Assembly: GCA_029582155.1 (NCBI GenBank)
Contig: CM055896.1
Location: forward strand, 4,308,616-4,372,615
Origin: Panopea generosa
Lineage: Eukaryota > Mollusca > Bivalvia > Adapedonta > Hiatellidae
Length of the DNA: 64,000 nucleotides
Direction of reading: 5' to 3'
How positions within the stretch are numbered: position 1 is the first letter of the stretch
The DNA itself: not shown here
Content: more notes on this DNA, generated by a model
The model's input: the letters and a program-made list of their open reading frames with translations, nothing else
The model's database searches: none
What the model was told of the DNA's origin: nothing

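Overview
The window is animal nuclear DNA: AT-rich, with short coding exons, GT-AG introns, tRNA-derived SINEs, MITEs, minisatellites and two retrotransposon copies. The exon sequences, the nested C1q-domain gene and the repeat repertoire point to a mollusc, most likely a bivalve; this is inference, not proof.

One large gene on the + strand spans almost the whole window. Thirty exons between 700 and 64000 join with consistent splice phases into about 1,557 codons. I recognise them as the middle-to-C-terminal part of the ortholog of BLTP1 (KIAA1109 / fly Tweek / worm LPD-3 / yeast Csf1), a roughly 5,000-residue bridge-like lipid-transfer protein at ER contact sites. The 5' part lies upstream and the last exons lie downstream. 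Two extra 21-base, phase-preserving microexons (47889-47909 and 50811-50831) sit in the 11-kb intron between exons 25 and 26 and may be alternatively spliced.

A second, complete gene lies on the - strand inside intron 9 (14369-15936): two exons for a secreted coiled-coil plus C1q-domain protein of 305 residues.

The rest is intron. Most introns hold a minisatellite, a SINE, a MITE or a transposon. The main mobile elements are a 1,800-bp TIR element with a TAA target duplication (2880-4679, ending 46 bp before exon 3); an internally deleted Ty3/gypsy-type LTR element on the - strand with two 727-bp LTRs (24043-28128); a 5'-truncated non-LTR retrotransposon with a (TCAAA)n tail (about 34070-35636); and three copies of a TTAA-flanked, piggyBac-like MITE with a central palindrome (51943, 58123, 58966). 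Tandem arrays include a 39-bp repeat touching the exon 4 acceptor, a 2.7-kb 24-bp repeat with long G runs, a 19-bp repeat with an 11-unit higher-order period, and 43-bp, 30-bp, 202-bp, ~110-bp and 34-bp arrays. Several local duplications copy splice sites: a 52-nt stop-bearing copy of the start of exon 8, and a triplicated acceptor at exon 24.
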